DNA of 64,000 bases from Pyrocephalus nanus (GCA_038380795.1 CM076266.1:39268425-39332424); one strand, 5' to 3'. Numbered from the stretch's first letter, positions 1 to 14,025 are shown. Notes: a model not told the origin generated them from the sequence alone. A program made the numbers and translations.

Positions 1-810
1 TCCATGTTAAACAGTAATGCACCTCACTGCTATGTTTATATAGTTTACAACTGAAAGCCTAGGGAAAAAAGTGTGTTTAAACTCGTATACCCCAAAAATG
101 TCCATGACTCCATACTCGTTTGCCAAAAGAAGCTCATTTGTACTGTGGCAAAAGGTTTGCTTCTGTTCTTCTACAGGATACCTAGAGCTAAGTACTACAC
201 TTTGCTGAAGCCCACCTGGGAAGGCCAAAATCAACCAAGGATTTTCAAATCCTAATCTTTAAGAGTCAGTATGGAAGCTGGTCATAGAACAGCAGCTATG
301 GAAAAACATCTGCTTCTGACAAGCATGTCAACACCTCATTTAAACAGAGCAACAGGGAGAGGGATGCAGAGTCTGAACTTCAGCTGCAGTGCAGATCAGA
401 TCACAGAAGAGTCGTGTACACTCTGAAAACCGTACATCTTACACTTGAGTTTGAATGCCAACAGCTGAACCAAAATGCAGAATTATCAGTAGATCACCTG
501 AAAATGTTAAGGATGAAGCCTTCAAAGAATTTTTATGGACGCTTTCATATAGAAAGCAAATGCTTGTCCAAGATTTATAACAGAAACTCCAGTAGATTTT
601 AATACAGTGAGTGATGATATTCTTGAGGTGATATCAAAGAATAAAATCAGGCTGATTTGTAACCCCACAGGGCTTCTACTTTACCTTTTATTCAGAGTAA
701 AATCCTACATATTACAGTTTGCTACATGTCAGGTTTTGTTTCATTATTATTCCTAGATCCATATGTGGAGACTGATAACAAGTTGGTAACATACAGTAAA
801 AAGGTGGCAC
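1..810 (-). other. PALS2: PALS2 intron 3, partial
   Basis: Sequence after the donor at 810-809 continues to the left edge. I looked for the next conserved PALS2 segment on the minus strand and did not find it. The open frames here are short and show no family resemblance. Confidence 0.85.
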
Positions 811-963
811 CTGAAAATGAGGTTCCTTGAGTATTCCAACCAATTCTGCAATATTTTCATCTTTATTTACTAATGGACTGATGTCTTCAAGAATTTCATT
901 CACCAACTCCAGGTTGTTGTCACTGACAGCCTCAAGTTTAGAATCTTCCAGTCGCTCATGAGC
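811..963 (-). CDS. PALS2: PALS2 (MPP6) second coding exon, L27 region
   Basis: This exon has 51 codons, residues 40-90 of the protein, starting AHERLEDSKLEAV and ending GILKEPHFQ. The acceptor is TTTAATCTTACAG (AG at 965-964) and the donor is CAG|GTGCCA (GT at 810-809); both boundaries are phase 0. The sequence continues the PALS2 L27 tandem, residues 40-90 falling mostly in the second L27 domain, and is rich in helix-forming acidic and leucine residues. It joins the upstream exon without any frame change. The next family segment (beginning SLLEAHD) is not found between 1 and 810, so the following exon lies outside the window. The donor is weaker than consensus at +3/+4. No stop or frameshift is present, so the gene looks intact as far as it can be seen. 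Confidence 0.95.
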
Positions 964-1461
964 CTGTAAGATTAAATACATGAGAATATATTGTAAATAA
1001 GTTTCAAGAGCTTTCAATCTATAAACTTCTAAAGTAATTTCTTGGTGCAACCTTCAGCAGGAAAGCCAGAAAAATTACATTTAGGATAACCTGTATATTT
1101 TATCTTAAAACTGCTGAAGGATTTCGCATGCTTAACTATGTGACCCAACAAACTTCATAAGCAACACCTGTCAGAGAAGCTTGTATGTCCTCATTTCCTG
1201 TAACCTCTATGCTATATACACTCAGCAGTCCTCTCAGAACAGTACAGTGCCTCAGGATCTTTTCTGCTTCAGAACCCTGTTCAAGCACACCTTCTGGAAG
1301 AAGGACAAGAAAAATGAACTATGGGAGCTCAGGAAAAAATAAACTCTTCAAGAGAAGCATTTACCCCAGACTCCTCTCATTGAAACACCTTCAAAACAGC
1401 ATATTCTAAAGGAAACTCTGCATAACTAAAGGAAACACTACAGAAAAGTCTGGGGCAAAGG

Positions 1462-2010
1462 CAGGTAACAGCATCCTGAGCTGCATTAAGAGGAGTGTTA
1501 CCACAAGTGGGAGTGTTACTCAGCATTGGTTAGGCCACACGTGGAATACTGTGGACAGTTCTGGACATACTGGAGAGAGCCCAGTGAAGGGCCACAAATA
1601 TGATGAAGGGTCTGCAGCACCTCACATTTGAGGAAAGGCTGAGAGAGCTGGAAATGTTGAGCCTGGAGAGGAGAAGGCTCAGGGAGATCTCATCTATGTG
1701 TATAAGTACCTGCAGGTACCTGCAAAAAAGACAGAGCCAGGCTCTTTTCAGTGGTGTCCAGCAACAGGACAGGAGGCAAGAGACACAAACTGAAACACAG
1801 GAGCCTCTGTGTGAGTATCAGGAAACATGTTTTCCACTGTGAGGGTGACTGAGCACTGACACAGGTTGCCCACAGAGGATTGAGTCTCACTCCTTGGAGA
1901 TACTCCAAAGCTGTCTGAATATGGTCCTGGGCAACCAGGTAGTCTTGCTTGAGCAGGTGGGTGGACCAGATGACCTCCAGAGGGTCCCTTCCAACCTCAG
2001 CTGTGATTCT
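1462..2010 (+). mobile_element. CR1 retrotransposon, 3' part
   Basis: The sequence follows the avian CR1 3' region in order: a GAGCTGCATTAAGAGG segment, TTAGGCCACACGTGGAATACTG, GGAAAGGCTGAGAGAGCTGG, CACAGGTTGCCCACAGAGG, CTTGAGCAGGTGGGTGGACC and TCCCTTCCAACCTC, ending near GTGATTCT. It is 5'-truncated, as is usual for CR1, and diverged. A duplicated GTACCTGCA lies near 1,706-1,725. It is inserted antisense to PALS2. Open frames within it are decayed CR1 sequence, not genes. Confidence 0.92.
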
Positions 2011-3470
2011 TTGACAACTTTTCATCTATTTCTAGAGCTATTCCTGCAGACATCATCCTTTCCTAAACGCTGCAGATCCTGAAATTCATTGAAAGGTAGG
2101 AGCTTTAAACAGCAAGAGAAACATCTCATAAATCTGAACTAATTATTACAGGTAGTGTTGTATCATAGAATTAGGGGGAAAGGAGGAGGCCAAAAATAAC
2201 TAAGATTCTCAACACATTCAATTAAGAGTTATTTCCAACACCGTAGCAACAAGAAATTTAAAAAAGAGCAATCACTTTGGCATATAAAAAACAAACAAAT
2301 AGCAGATTTAATTGAGACTCACCTATATATATATTTCCCATATATATAATTTGAAGGTATGCACACACTTCTGCTTTTTTTTAGTGCTTTAAAACAGATC
2401 TTAAAATAAAATTTTGCTAAAATGAGAAAACTTTGTTTCCTGAAATCATCTGAATATTAAATTCTACTTTGTATCTATAAAACGGTATTTCTGCTAGACT
2501 GATGATCAAACTCTGGAAAGGCTAACTTACCATAAAGACATTTCAAACATTCCCCAACACCAACACACACAAACCAAATGACTGTGATTATAAAGTCATA
2601 GGAAGCTTGGCACCTACACACATTCTCTTTAATAAGGGAATGCTATTTTGTACATAATACATACAGTAAACAATATCCTCTTTTTAAAGTTTATTTCGTT
2701 TACAGCAAGTAAAAATACAAATCTTAGGACTTCTAAACATAATCCAACTGCAGAACCTTTATGATATTAGAGAATATGGGTTATCTTCTTTCTCAAACAT
2801 TCTTTTTAAAAGTACTGCCACTGAGTATAATCTAAATACAAATATCCTCACCCTTCACTCCAAAATCAAGGCCATGTATATAGTAGGGAATGGGAAGTTT
2901 TATCAGTGAACAACCTCTGATCCTGTAATATATTGAGGAATAGCAAGATATGGAGTGGCATGAATAATTTAAAAAACCAACAAACAAGCAGGAATACCTT
3001 AGATACTGCAATTTTTTTTTTTGTTATTTGAATTCATCTTTTCCAGAAACAGAGATACTGAATTGAGCCTTTCAGTGCATTTGACATTTATTGTATTTGC
3101 CAAATGCTCAAATAGTAAGGCTTTTACCTCCAACAACATGACATCCTAAATACTGGACTCAAATTTTATAGATAATTCCTAAGATGTTTCCTTGGTCTGA
3201 GTTAGGCCCTGTGCTGGTATGTTGCAGTGCTAAAAGCAATAGTGTGACTGCAGAAAGAAGATAAAGTTTTGAGGTTTGAAAGAATAATTAACAATCCAGA
3301 AGAAGAGAATTCTGATAAGACAGTTTAGTAGCAAAACTGAATAAACTTTACACATGTTCCAAGTTCAACAACTATTTTCAAAAGAACATAATAATTCTAA
3401 AGAAAGGCTAGTGAAGATTGAACACAAATGTCAGCAAAGGAGTTGAAGTTGTTAAGGGTTGAGAATATCT

Positions 3471-3815
3471 AACTGCAGTATTTCAATACTTAAAGGGGGC
3501 TTATAAGAAAGATGGGGAAAACTTTTTAGTAGGGCCCATAGAGATAGGACAAGTCATAATGATTTAAAACTAAAAAAAGGCAGACTGAGCTTAGATATAA
3601 GGAAGAAAGTTTTTAGGATGAGTGTGGTGAAAACACTGCAACAGGTCACCCAGAGAAAGGCTGCAGATGCTCCATCCCTGGAAACATTCAAGGTCAGGCT
3701 GGACTGGGCTCTGAGCAACCTGATCTAGGTGAGGATGCCCCTGCTCACTGCAGGGGGGTTGGACTAGCTGACCTTTAAGGGTCTCTTCCAACCCAAACTA
3801 CTCTATGATTCTATA
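3471..3815 (+). mobile_element. CR1 retrotransposon, 3' end
   Basis: A second CR1 3' fragment shows GGCTTATAAGAAAGATGGGG, a run like TTAGATATAAGGAAGAAA, CACTGCAACAGGTCACCCAG, CCATCCCTGGAAACATTCAA, GGGGGGTTGGACTAGCTGAC and TCTCTTCCAACCCAAACTA, ending ATGATTCTAT, the CR1 terminal motif. It differs from the copy at 1.5 kb in its last 80 bases, so it belongs to a different CR1 subfamily. It is antisense to PALS2. Confidence 0.92.
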
Positions 3816-5821
3816 AACATCAGTAAGTAACAGGAAAAAACATTTTACATTTATTGCAGTTACTTCCCCTTTCTCCTACCACCTATCGAAAAATGGAAAG
3901 ATACCATCAAAGAACCCTATCCCCAAAAAGATCTGTAATTTCTACCTTGATGCCTTTATTCTACACAGGAAAAGTGTGAAATGAACTTAACCCAGTTTTA
4001 AAAGATCAGACAAGCTTTGCACTGCAAAATGTTATAAACTAACTACTATGCTTTTTGCTCACCTTCCTTTTTTTTAAGGACTGAAAAGAAAAAATAAGTT
4101 TGTATGGCTTGTGGCCCATTTCCCTAAGTTTCTTTTTGTCCCTTTACGGCATCATGTACATAATTATTAGTCTTAATGACTGGCTTATAAAGGAAAATGA
4201 AAATAATTCTGGCCTGCTTTGAAATTATTCTGCCTAAATAATGTGGCCATCTCAGGGTCGTGAGAATTGCTATATACTGTTAAAACTAGCTCCTTCAATA
4301 AAAAAACAAGTTTATGTATTTTTAGGGACAAATGGACATTTGGGAAAATGGATATTAGGGACAAATGGATATCATACAAATGTATGAACTACACACACTT
4401 CAGGAAATGTGTTTTGAACTTACCCTTATTTAGTTCTGCTGGCTAAGACTGAGATTTTTTTCCAAAATAATTATAAGAGAAACTGAGTGCAGTCGTGCCA
4501 TGTGAACACAATTTAAATCTTTCAGCATTACTATATAAAGCATGTGTACAGTTAAGAATCTGTTTCCACTATAATCACTTTTTTTACATCTGCTAGTCAT
4601 TAAATTCCACATAATTGTAATTGGCCATTAAAGCACAAATTCTTGATGGGGAAAAAAACTTTGCAATGAACATTTTCTTCATGATAAATATTAAATTAAA
4701 GATGACCTATGCAGCAGATACTTAAAGAGTTGTTTCCAACTTCAGCAAGAAAATGCTTTTACTTACTCTAGTAAATTTAGTACAAAATCTTTCCCTTCAC
4801 AGTCATCTCACCAGCAGATGAGGCACTTCTATTAGTTCTAAGTTTATTACTATGCAATGTCTTTGACTTAAAAACAATTTTTTGAACAGCTTAACAGAAG
4901 TAAATTCTTCTACGAATTATCATGGGAAGTTTTCCTTTCCAGATTTTTATACTGAGCAAAATCCCTGCACAACAATCCTTTAGCTTTACAGAGTATTACA
5001 CACCTGCCCAGAGGGCATTGCTTTCAGATGTCTATTAAAGACACAGCTGCATTTAAGTTAACTGGGTTTTCCTCATGAAAGGAACTTATTTTTATGAAGT
5101 AAAATTAGGAAAGAATGTAAGTGCTGTACAATATTTGACTGCATTTCCTACTGGTAAGACCAGCTACGTTTTAATTACAGAGTCCAAAGATTTTTGCAAA
5201 TATCACCTTACGTATTCATAATTGATTGCTACCATCTATAAATAAAAGACTTTTGTAACCCAAGACCAAAACTAAGGATAGTCAATGTCTCAGAGAGCTG
5301 ACAATCAAAGGTAACAGCATTATTCAGAGATCCAGGAAAGGGAATGGAAACAATATTTTCCTGGGCTGATGAGAAAGTAGTTTTGAGCTAAAGACAAAAA
5401 GAGAACTTGTTTATGCCACAGGAGAAAGAAGGTTACTGCTCTCACTTCTCATCTTTGGCAAAAATGCTAAAAGTCAGAAGGCATATGGGTTTTGCACACA
5501 ACAGTGGTTACAAGACTACATCAAAATCAAGTGCCTCTAATTTCAAGTATTTTGATGTTTTCTTCATAAATAATGTAATCACATTATTTTTGTAGTCTCT
5601 GAATTCTTCTTCTTCCTCTAGAATCTTACATACAACAATTAATCATCAGGCACAGAAATTATACTATACCAAATCTTCACCTTCAAGCTTGCCTTCAATT
5701 CTTTTAATAAGACATACCATACGTGAAAGCCATTAACACCTCAATCCATACTCAGGGTTCGCACAATAATTTAAGGGTTAAAATATTTCAAGATTCTACT
5801 CAGAGCAGCAAGTTTAAATAC

Positions 5822-5943
5822 CTTAGCAAGTGATCTTACGATAGGGTTTTCCATAATTCCTTTAAGAAAAATCAGGTCTATCTCTTCAGCGCCTGTCGAT
5901 GTCGGCAGATCAGTAAGGTTGTCTAAGACCTGCTGCATGGCTG
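5822..5943 (-). CDS. PALS2: PALS2 (MPP6) first coding exon, start codon and first L27 domain
   Basis: This exon carries the start codon (ATG at 5938-5936) and 39 codons, ending in phase 0 at 5822. The protein starts MQQVLDNLTDLP and ends ENPIVRSLAK, which I recognise as the N-terminus of PALS2/MPP6, a MAGUK scaffold that joins membrane and polarity complexes at cell junctions. Residues 1-39 make up most of the first L27 domain, a helical module that pairs with L27 domains of partners such as LIN7. The donor is AAG|GTATTT, with GT at 5821-5820. The acceptor follows a T-rich tract and ends TCAGCAG, so the exon can begin at 5943 or 5940. Only a few 5'UTR bases precede the ATG, so most of the 5'UTR must come from upstream exon(s). 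The reading frame joins exactly to the exon at 811-963. Recognition rests on remembered family sequence, not a search. Confidence 0.95.
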
Positions 5944-8900
5944 CTGACAAAACAAAAACAAAGAGTAAGTACTGACCAAAACAGGCTTCCATGAGGAGTA
6001 AAAGCTCTGGGAAATACCACAATATTAACTTTATAGATGTTAAGCAGTCAAATACAGCTACTGAGAACATAGGAACGGAACAGAAAAAAAACTTCTGTCT
6101 ATGTGTTCGAGAGGTGGAAATAAAGGATCTATCCAAACCCTGGCCACCACAATCAACCCAGGCCCAGCACATTCAAGACTCGCTACTACTTAAAGGTGGA
6201 AAAAACCCAAACAAGTACAAACTATGTACAGGGTAAGCATAATCTTCCAAACACAATAAAAGCAACTCACTCACTACTCATTTAATCATTCTTTCAGAAG
6301 AAGTTTCCAGCCCTTATACATACACCAGCCAACTACAAATTTTACAATGCTTGTATAGGCAGATTCACTGTTATTGAAATAATTTTTTTTTAAACTAAAA
6401 ATTTGCTTCCAAGGCAGCTCTTACCTTGGGGACCCTTGTGTCCATCCCCATCAGTACTTAACAACCGGTTCTGACTGCCACTAAGTGCAGATGCTAATGC
6501 CAACCTGGTCCCACAGCACACTGTAATGGGAAGGATATCCTACAGTGAGAAATGTACTGTGCCTGCCCAGTACCCTCAGTGGAGATGTTCTTGGCTATCT
6601 ACAGACTTGCAGAGAGAACTGCAGCAGCTTGGATGAGAGTGAACAATACTGTCCAAGAAAAAGTCAGAAAATCCCACCATCCCAGTTGTCTTGTCCTGAG
6701 GAGAATTTGTTCTTGTTTTTAACTGCGTTCTTTTGAACCCCTGTGGAGTTAAATGTGATCAAACATGACCAAACAGAAACATACTCGGGTATACTAACAA
6801 AATCTCCTGTTGAGATCCCCAACAAGGTAAAAAGCCTTGGAACAACCACTGCGTTCTGCAATGCTCTGCATGTTGCAGAGCAGTATATACCAAGAGAATC
6901 AGAAAAGCTTATATGCCCCTCCTCCCACACAGGAATTTACCCTTAACTTTCCTCATGGCTTTATAATGAAAGCTATTATGAAACTACACAGTAACAGAAC
7001 AAACAGCATTTCTAAACACCTACTTTCTGATTTCAATTCTTCCTTGAAAATTCCATCACAAGAAAAAAAATCTGGCCATTCTTTCTGTCAAGTGGAACTG
7101 ACTTTTCAATCAAATGTGTCTTATGTGTCACATTTTAACTACAGCAGTGCATGCCAAAAGACTACCTTATTTTAAACGTGTTTTAGCCATACTTCTCGCT
7201 TTCAAAAAGTGAATTTTCTGTGAAACCATGAGTAGGAGGGAAAATGACACTTTATGCTTTCAGATTTTGAAGCGGTATTATTTCTACTTTATAACAGACA
7301 AAGTGCTGTCAGCAATCACACATTACGTAAAGTCACTAAATTGCCGTGTAAACAGTCACAACTTCCTCAGACTAGGTATGGCCCACATCTTGACTAGTTC
7401 AGCTGCAGATGCAGCTGCCTTATTTCATGTTTTCTCAAATTCCAATTACAGACTCATGATTCTTACTGTGTAAGTCATGCAAACTATAATATCTGCAGAA
7501 GTAGACAGATGTTTCTCATGAATTTACGTCATGTATTAGGTGCTGCATAATACTGTGTTATAATAATAAGCTTTCTTTACATTTTTAACAGTTATGTAAA
7601 TTGCTTCCAAAGGATTTCAGGTTAGCCTTCTGCTCCTATAAATAATTAGAGAAAATATAAAACTTCCTTCAGGACAAAGCATGCATCTCAACTGCCAGTT
7701 GCAATTCCAGCACTTGATGGTGACAAAGGCATGCATAATACAAGCATTTTTCAGACATCTCCACAATAGTAGGCTGTTTCTTACTTAACTCTTTTAGAAT
7801 TCTGCCTTAGAAAGACCAAATTAAAAAATAAAGTCCCTACATAAAAACTTTATAATCAATGATAAACTGTTAAGAGCAACAGTAAGTTTCTTAAGAATGT
7901 CTTTCAAGCTTTGTGCAAGTAGACTGGGTATTTTCAAATTAATATTTTATTTAATAAAGGTTTCACAAACATCTAGCAACAGAACTACTTAAATATATTT
8001 CAGCATTCTTGGAAAGCAGCAGCCAGCTTTATCAACATTCAGAGTTTAAAAAATCCACGAAGACAGACTTCCATCCCAGGTCATCAAAACCAAAATCAGC
8101 TGTTTTCAGGAATATGTTCCTATTGCTGTGTGTCTGATGGTTGCCTTCTCTCATGGTACAGCCATGGTAGCAAGAGTCTTCTTAGCTATCAATAGTGTTG
8201 GCCCAATATTAGAAACCAAAACAAAGAGGCAGGAATAAGTAAGTCTGTATAAAGCACCTCTACTCATCCTGGATTGTTTATGTTGAAACAGGGTAGGAGG
8301 CTCCCAATGGCCTCAGGATAATTAATGCTCCATCTTAAAGGGAAGATCTTTCCAAGGAGTTGAATAAAAAAAATACTACTGTTAAATATTCCTTTATTTC
8401 ACTCAGCTACAATGTTAAGCAAAAAAAATTTAACAGGAGAGAAGCCTGAGCTTCAACAAGGTCTTTGCACCTATTACCTAGCACATGGTAGGCAAAGGAA
8501 CATTTATATGCTTCACTGCTTTACATTCACCTGGCAAAAAAATTCAAACATGATCAAATGTTATTTTGTAAAAAGTCACCAAGAGCATTTTCCAACACAA
8601 ATTATGTCAGCTGGCTTATTTAAGAGAACAGGAAACAAATACATGGGTACTTTTTGTGACAGAGTTGATTAAGCATTTTAATTTCAGTGTTTTACATTTA
8701 TTATGCAAGTCATAGTTCCCATTTAATGCAAAATGCTAATATTTACTTACATGTGAAAATAACTTTGGAAGTCTAAGCAACTTACTGACCTACATATGCC
8801 TTATATATTCATACATGTACTTTCAAACAATTTGATTTATCCAAAAACTATTTAAGGGCAGAGAAGGGAGGAGGTGAAGACACTTTGGGAAATGTATTAT

Positions 8901-11900
8901 GGGCCCTCTTCTTGTGTATCTATTCAAAAGGCTTTTGTTTATTCATTTCTAGGGAAAAAAGATCTTATTAAAAAACAAACAGCGGGAGATATGCTGTTTC
9001 CAGGCTTAATTATAATGATCTTTCAGAATAATGTATACACACACGGAATTTCAAGTAGCAGTGTTTTAAACAATTTCACTCTTTTCTTTCCACGGGTAAA
9101 GCCACCTTAGCACTTTTAGAAGTATCTTATCTTTGAGAAGCAGGAATGAAAGCTGGAGATGGAAGTACTTACATAGTAAAGTTTTATTTAAAAGATCAGG
9201 TCCTATCAAGCAAGAAACAGATGGAACTGAGGAGTTCAGAAAGTACCAAATCTAAATACCCCATCAAAAATTGCCTTTTGAGCCTCACATCTCTTTTGCG
9301 GCAAATCTGCCCTTGAAATGTTGACAGAAGTTACTCACTGGGGGAGTAGAAAGCCCTGCAGAATAAGGACTACGTGAACAAACTGCATAAACCAGGTTGG
9401 CAGAAGTGCTCCTTATAGTTAAATGCTTTAGTGTCCAATTAAAAGCAAATGCATGCTTTTTCTTCAGTGGAAAATTAATTGGGTCTCTCTTGCCCCATCA
9501 TTCAGAGAAAACTAATAAGAACATACTAACTTTGAGAGCTCTACCATGCACCTCCTTCTCTCTCTGAAGACAAGCCTTTTTCTATATTCAAAGACCCATT
9601 TGTGTAAAACCTTAAACTCTCATCACAAAACAGAAGGATTTGCCTTTGTGAGGACAGTACGAGATAGGCATCGTTGACTACAACAGTTAACAGAACCACG
9701 TAGGAACACACACGTTACAAGAAACACACACTGACAACAGCCTCCAGACACAACGGGAGGAACCCCGCAGCAGAAACCTCTCAGCTGAGGCAAGGTGTTG
9801 AAATTAAAACATTCTTAGGAAACAGTAAAACTGAGTCTGACCTGGGATTCCTAAGAGAAAATGAGATTATAATGGGCCCCTCTCCACACTGGCCTCTGGC
9901 TCTGGTGACAGGGAACACACACACACAGGCACGTAGAATTAATTTCCACAATCTTCAAGAAACATTTTCATAACCGTAGCAAGTTTAAAGCCTCAAGCAA
10001 GACTCAGCAGAAGACACTGGTCTGCTGTGTACATGCATTGAACAATTTAATCCCATTGTGCATAGGACCCCATACTTGGAGAAACTAGTTTGTCAGTTGA
10101 ACCCCATATCAAAAAGGTAAAAGGGGGAAGACATGTTAATTATCTCTGTGGCAAACAGCGTGCATCCTGAGGCATAAGAATACAGAAATCCCACTTACTA
10201 ATGGAAAATTTACTAACCATAATTAACTCCTCCTAATTCACAAATAGCTCTTCAGACAACCAAAGGATGGATGCTTTAAAGGTTTAATCTAGACACTGTA
10301 CGTTACAATAGTAAATTCAGATCAAACAGAAGTAAGAGATCCTATGATAATGCTTCTCTTCTTGTATTTGTAAGAAAAAGACAGGTTTTCACCAAGCTCT
10401 CAACTGTGACTCTTCTATCAAATTTGATTTTACTCTTTCTTTCAGTGCCTAATTCTCGTTTATATTAATTCTATGTAAAGGAAAGAGGAAGCATACATTT
10501 AAATAAATTTTCCAGATTTGTAGACAGAAGACAAATGTGTCACTCACTGGGGAAAATTAAAGCTTTCCAGAGTGAATACCTTGCACAGATTTTTTTTTTT
10601 TAGCTCAGTTTCATTTTATTAGTCTCCAAGCTTACAAAATAACTGGAACAAAAAGAAAATTATGCATAATATATTTAAATAAACATGCATATTTATTTCC
10701 ACATGGCCTACTCATCTGGCTAGGAAGGTATAATAAATACCTCAAGGGCTATAAGTGAGGCAGGTGCGTCACACACAGTCTAGGAAGTTAGATTAAAACC
10801 TTGTCACATACAAAGACTTTGCAAATAGTTTCTTGTGTGACTTAAAACCTTTTCAAGAGGGATACCAAAAAGAAAAGTTTCATAAGACACCAAATAAGCT
10901 CAGGCAAAAGAAAATTATTTTGTAACTTCTCCAGCCCTTAAGCAATGAAAACACTAACTTTTTCCCATTAAAATAATGGATTTATGCTTTAAGATAAGGC
11001 AAAGAAAAAAAGCTATTTTGTGTTGGCCACTTCTCTCCCCAGTTATAAAGTATAGTATTTTTGGCAGCCTAGAAAAAGAGTACCTATGGATGAGGTAACA
11101 TTTTGAGAATATGCACCAAATTCATTCACTGACAGACTATTGACCAAGAGTGTATGAAAGACTAACAAAGCCGTCTGTAACTACTGCTAGAAACCAGATT
11201 TTAACACAAGTCTCTGGGAAAGCATTAAGCAGTGAGCACATAAAACATTATGGTTGTGTTTTCACAGCCAGCAGCTTTATCCACTGAGCAGAGATCACGT
11301 TCAGCAATCGCTCCAGAGAAGCGCTACAGAAGTGATGGACCACCGCAGCTCAGCCCCTCTGCTTCTCTACACAGGCTGCAAATTAGTTACACCTAATCCC
11401 ACAAACGTTGCTGAGTGTAGTAGAGTACGACAGCACTTGGGCTCTCAAGCATCCACAGAGTTTGCATCTACTATTTGACAGACACTGCCAAGCAGGCAGT
11501 GTTGGGCCAGTGCAGCTCCAGCCCTGTCTTAACTCAGACATTCCTGGGCAGCAGTCCACTCTAACAGGCACCTTTTCCAAACAGGACCCCTTCCTCATGC
11601 AGTAAATACAGTGCATCTCCTCTAGAAAGACAGATTGCTTATTGAAGGAAGCTGTTGTCTGCAGCATGCACACTGTACTGACTGCATAATCACATATGAA
11701 TTTGCAAAGGAAGGAGGAAAAGTCTAATTGATAAGGATGAGTGTTCTGGATATTCAAATTCTGCCTACTGAATTTTTGCAGGTGAAAAGAAATAACATAA
11801 ATGCTTAGAAATGTTTGCTAATCTTTTTAGTTCATTTTTTCCAAGTCAACTGGCAACTAAGATGGAGCTATTTTAACGTAGCTATAAATAGAAGCTCGAG

Positions 11901-14025
11901 CAGTCCCTACCCTTATCAAACCTGGCTCAATCTTACAAGCCCACTTTTCATGACTGTGAAGGTCACAAAAGCTGTGGGGAAGAGCGAACAACCCTTTCTC
12001 ATCCTGAACACTGCAGACATACTTCTTTCAGGCTGTGAAGTTTGTCTAAAAAAAGATGAAGCACAAATTTTCTGATGAACAGATGGACCTCACAGCTGCA
12101 TCTTTTGGAAAGAAAAGCTCTATTTAAAAATTATCTCAGCAAAGATAAAAAGGGAACAAAGCACCACAACTCCAAAACCAGCAGAATTAAAAGGTTAAGT
12201 ATTATTTGAATACATATATCATGACAAACAATAAGATATTGATAAGAGATACACTAAAATCCAGTACTGCAGAAATTATGTTAGACTTCTTTTCCTTAAA
12301 GGATTGCAAAGAAAAATATTTCATAAAGTATAAAGGTAATTAACTTGATGCTCACTAACTAAGCTTGATGCTTTGAAGATAAGCCTATACAGGTGTTAGG
12401 TATTACCACATTTTCTGTCTTTTTTTAATGAGGAAGACTGATGCAAGCCTCAGGCACAGATGTGATTAACTGAAGCACACACATGCACACACACAGAAGT
12501 ATGCAGAATATAGATGGAATTTAGTGCAAAATCCTCTTCCTTTTTAGCTATGGATGTTAGGAAAGTATATGTTGATGTCACACAAAGGCTACTGTACTTT
12601 AAATGAATACTAGGACATGCCCCAGGAGAAATTTCAATTTTGGTGAAGAAAGAGTATCCTACCCTTAGTTCTTCAACTACTTTAGTAGTTCAAGTACTGG
12701 AGAATATTTAAAACATTTTTAAATTAAGGCAAAACACATTCAGTGGATACGCAGACTAAGAGTCTACTTTGTACTCAAAGTTTTAGTACAAATTCAACAA
12801 AGTTTCAGGATGTATCCTGCATTCCACTTGACTTATACAACAGGCTCAACTTATTGCATCACATCAATCACCCTCCCTGCTATTTCGCAAACAGCAGCTG
12901 GATGAAAAAACTTGTATTCTCTGCAGTCACTCTGGTAATTAATGCTAGTATTTATGAAGTCCAAAATGCCAGCAAAACAGATGCAACAAAGCAACTACAT
13001 CTTTTGAAGTATTTCTTTCTCTACTGTGTACCCTTCCAAATGAATCAAAGCTTTGTATCTCTATATTTCTGCCACAGGATCACAATTATTCATCTGTTGC
13101 AGGAAGACAGAGCCTGAAGATAGCAGAACTGAGAAAATACTAACATAAGTAAAGACCACAGTTATATACCCACAGAAACAAGTTATGTGTAACAAACAAA
13201 CAAAACCAAACAAAATATCAGTTTATTGTACCACTTTTCTTGGTGGAAAACTAGAGGCAAAGTCATGCAGAACTATCTATACAGTTTTATCCATTAAAAA
13301 ATTCAAGCCCGGGCCAACTGGAAATCAAATGATTTCTTCCTCAATTACATCCCTTCTTCACACATGTCCAAAAATTAGATCTGAAGGGAAAATAATGAAC
13401 ATACTTCCAAACGGAAAGCAGAATTCCACTCCAAGTGTTACATGCTTGCAACTTGTTGCTGATCTCCAATCAACACTGTCTTAGTGCATAAAGCTGTAAG
13501 CTGTGCCCCAGGTCTGAGAGCAGGCACCCCAACAGCAACTTGGTTCAAGGTGGGCTATGAACATGTTTTTCAACCATTTGCACTTTCATCTAGGAACATT
13601 AGGCAGGCATAGTCAAAGAAGAAAGCTAAAATTCACAAGGGTTGTAACATACTCTACTGTCAGTGTAAATGTCATGGTTCAGAACATTACTTACAGAAGT
13701 ATTTTATAATGCAGTTTGTGCACGTCTGCAATCAAGACAAGGTACTTTTAATAAACAAAATTAGATATTCCACTGTATAGTAAAGTAACAACACTGTGGA
13801 ACTCCAGAGACCTGTGATGAATTTGATTACCAGAGATGTTTCTGGTTCCACGGTCATTTGCATCTCAGGGGTCCTTGAATCCTTCTGAAAGGTCCCGATC
13901 ACTCAATGGACTCTCAGGAGGATACCATTAAAAACAATCCACACTTTGGATACCTGGGTGTTTCCTTAATCCTAGAAATTTAGGAAATCTATCTTAATTC
14001 TTTTTGGTTCCCATTCCTAAAACCT

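Larger units (their letters stand above)
964..5821 (-). other. PALS2: PALS2 intron 2
   Basis: The intron of 4.86 kb lies between the two coding exons, bounded by GT at 5821-5820 and AG at 965-964. It holds two CR1 fragments (1,462-2,010 and 3,471-3,815), both inserted antisense to PALS2, and a short TATATA run near 2,325-2,348. The rest is AT-rich with no further exon-like segment that I can support. Confidence 0.9.

Noticed and set aside
712..1050. 112-codon minus-strand frame as a gene
   Set aside because: Only 811-963 is PALS2 exon; both ends are intron, with clear AG and GT boundaries.
1690..2025. 111-codon minus-strand frame
   Set aside because: It is antisense to a CR1 3' end; the frame comes from repeat sequence.
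3591..3791. 66-codon minus-strand frame
   Set aside because: It is antisense to the CR1 fragment at 3.5-3.8 kb.
5771..6172. 133-codon minus-strand frame as a complete small protein
   Set aside because: Only its middle (5,822-5,938) is PALS2. The upstream part is intron before the acceptor and the downstream part reads through the donor into intron.
11383..11757. 124-codon cysteine-rich minus-strand frame
   Set aside because: No signal peptide, spaced cysteine motif or family match; it lies inside PALS2 intron 1 and looks like chance.
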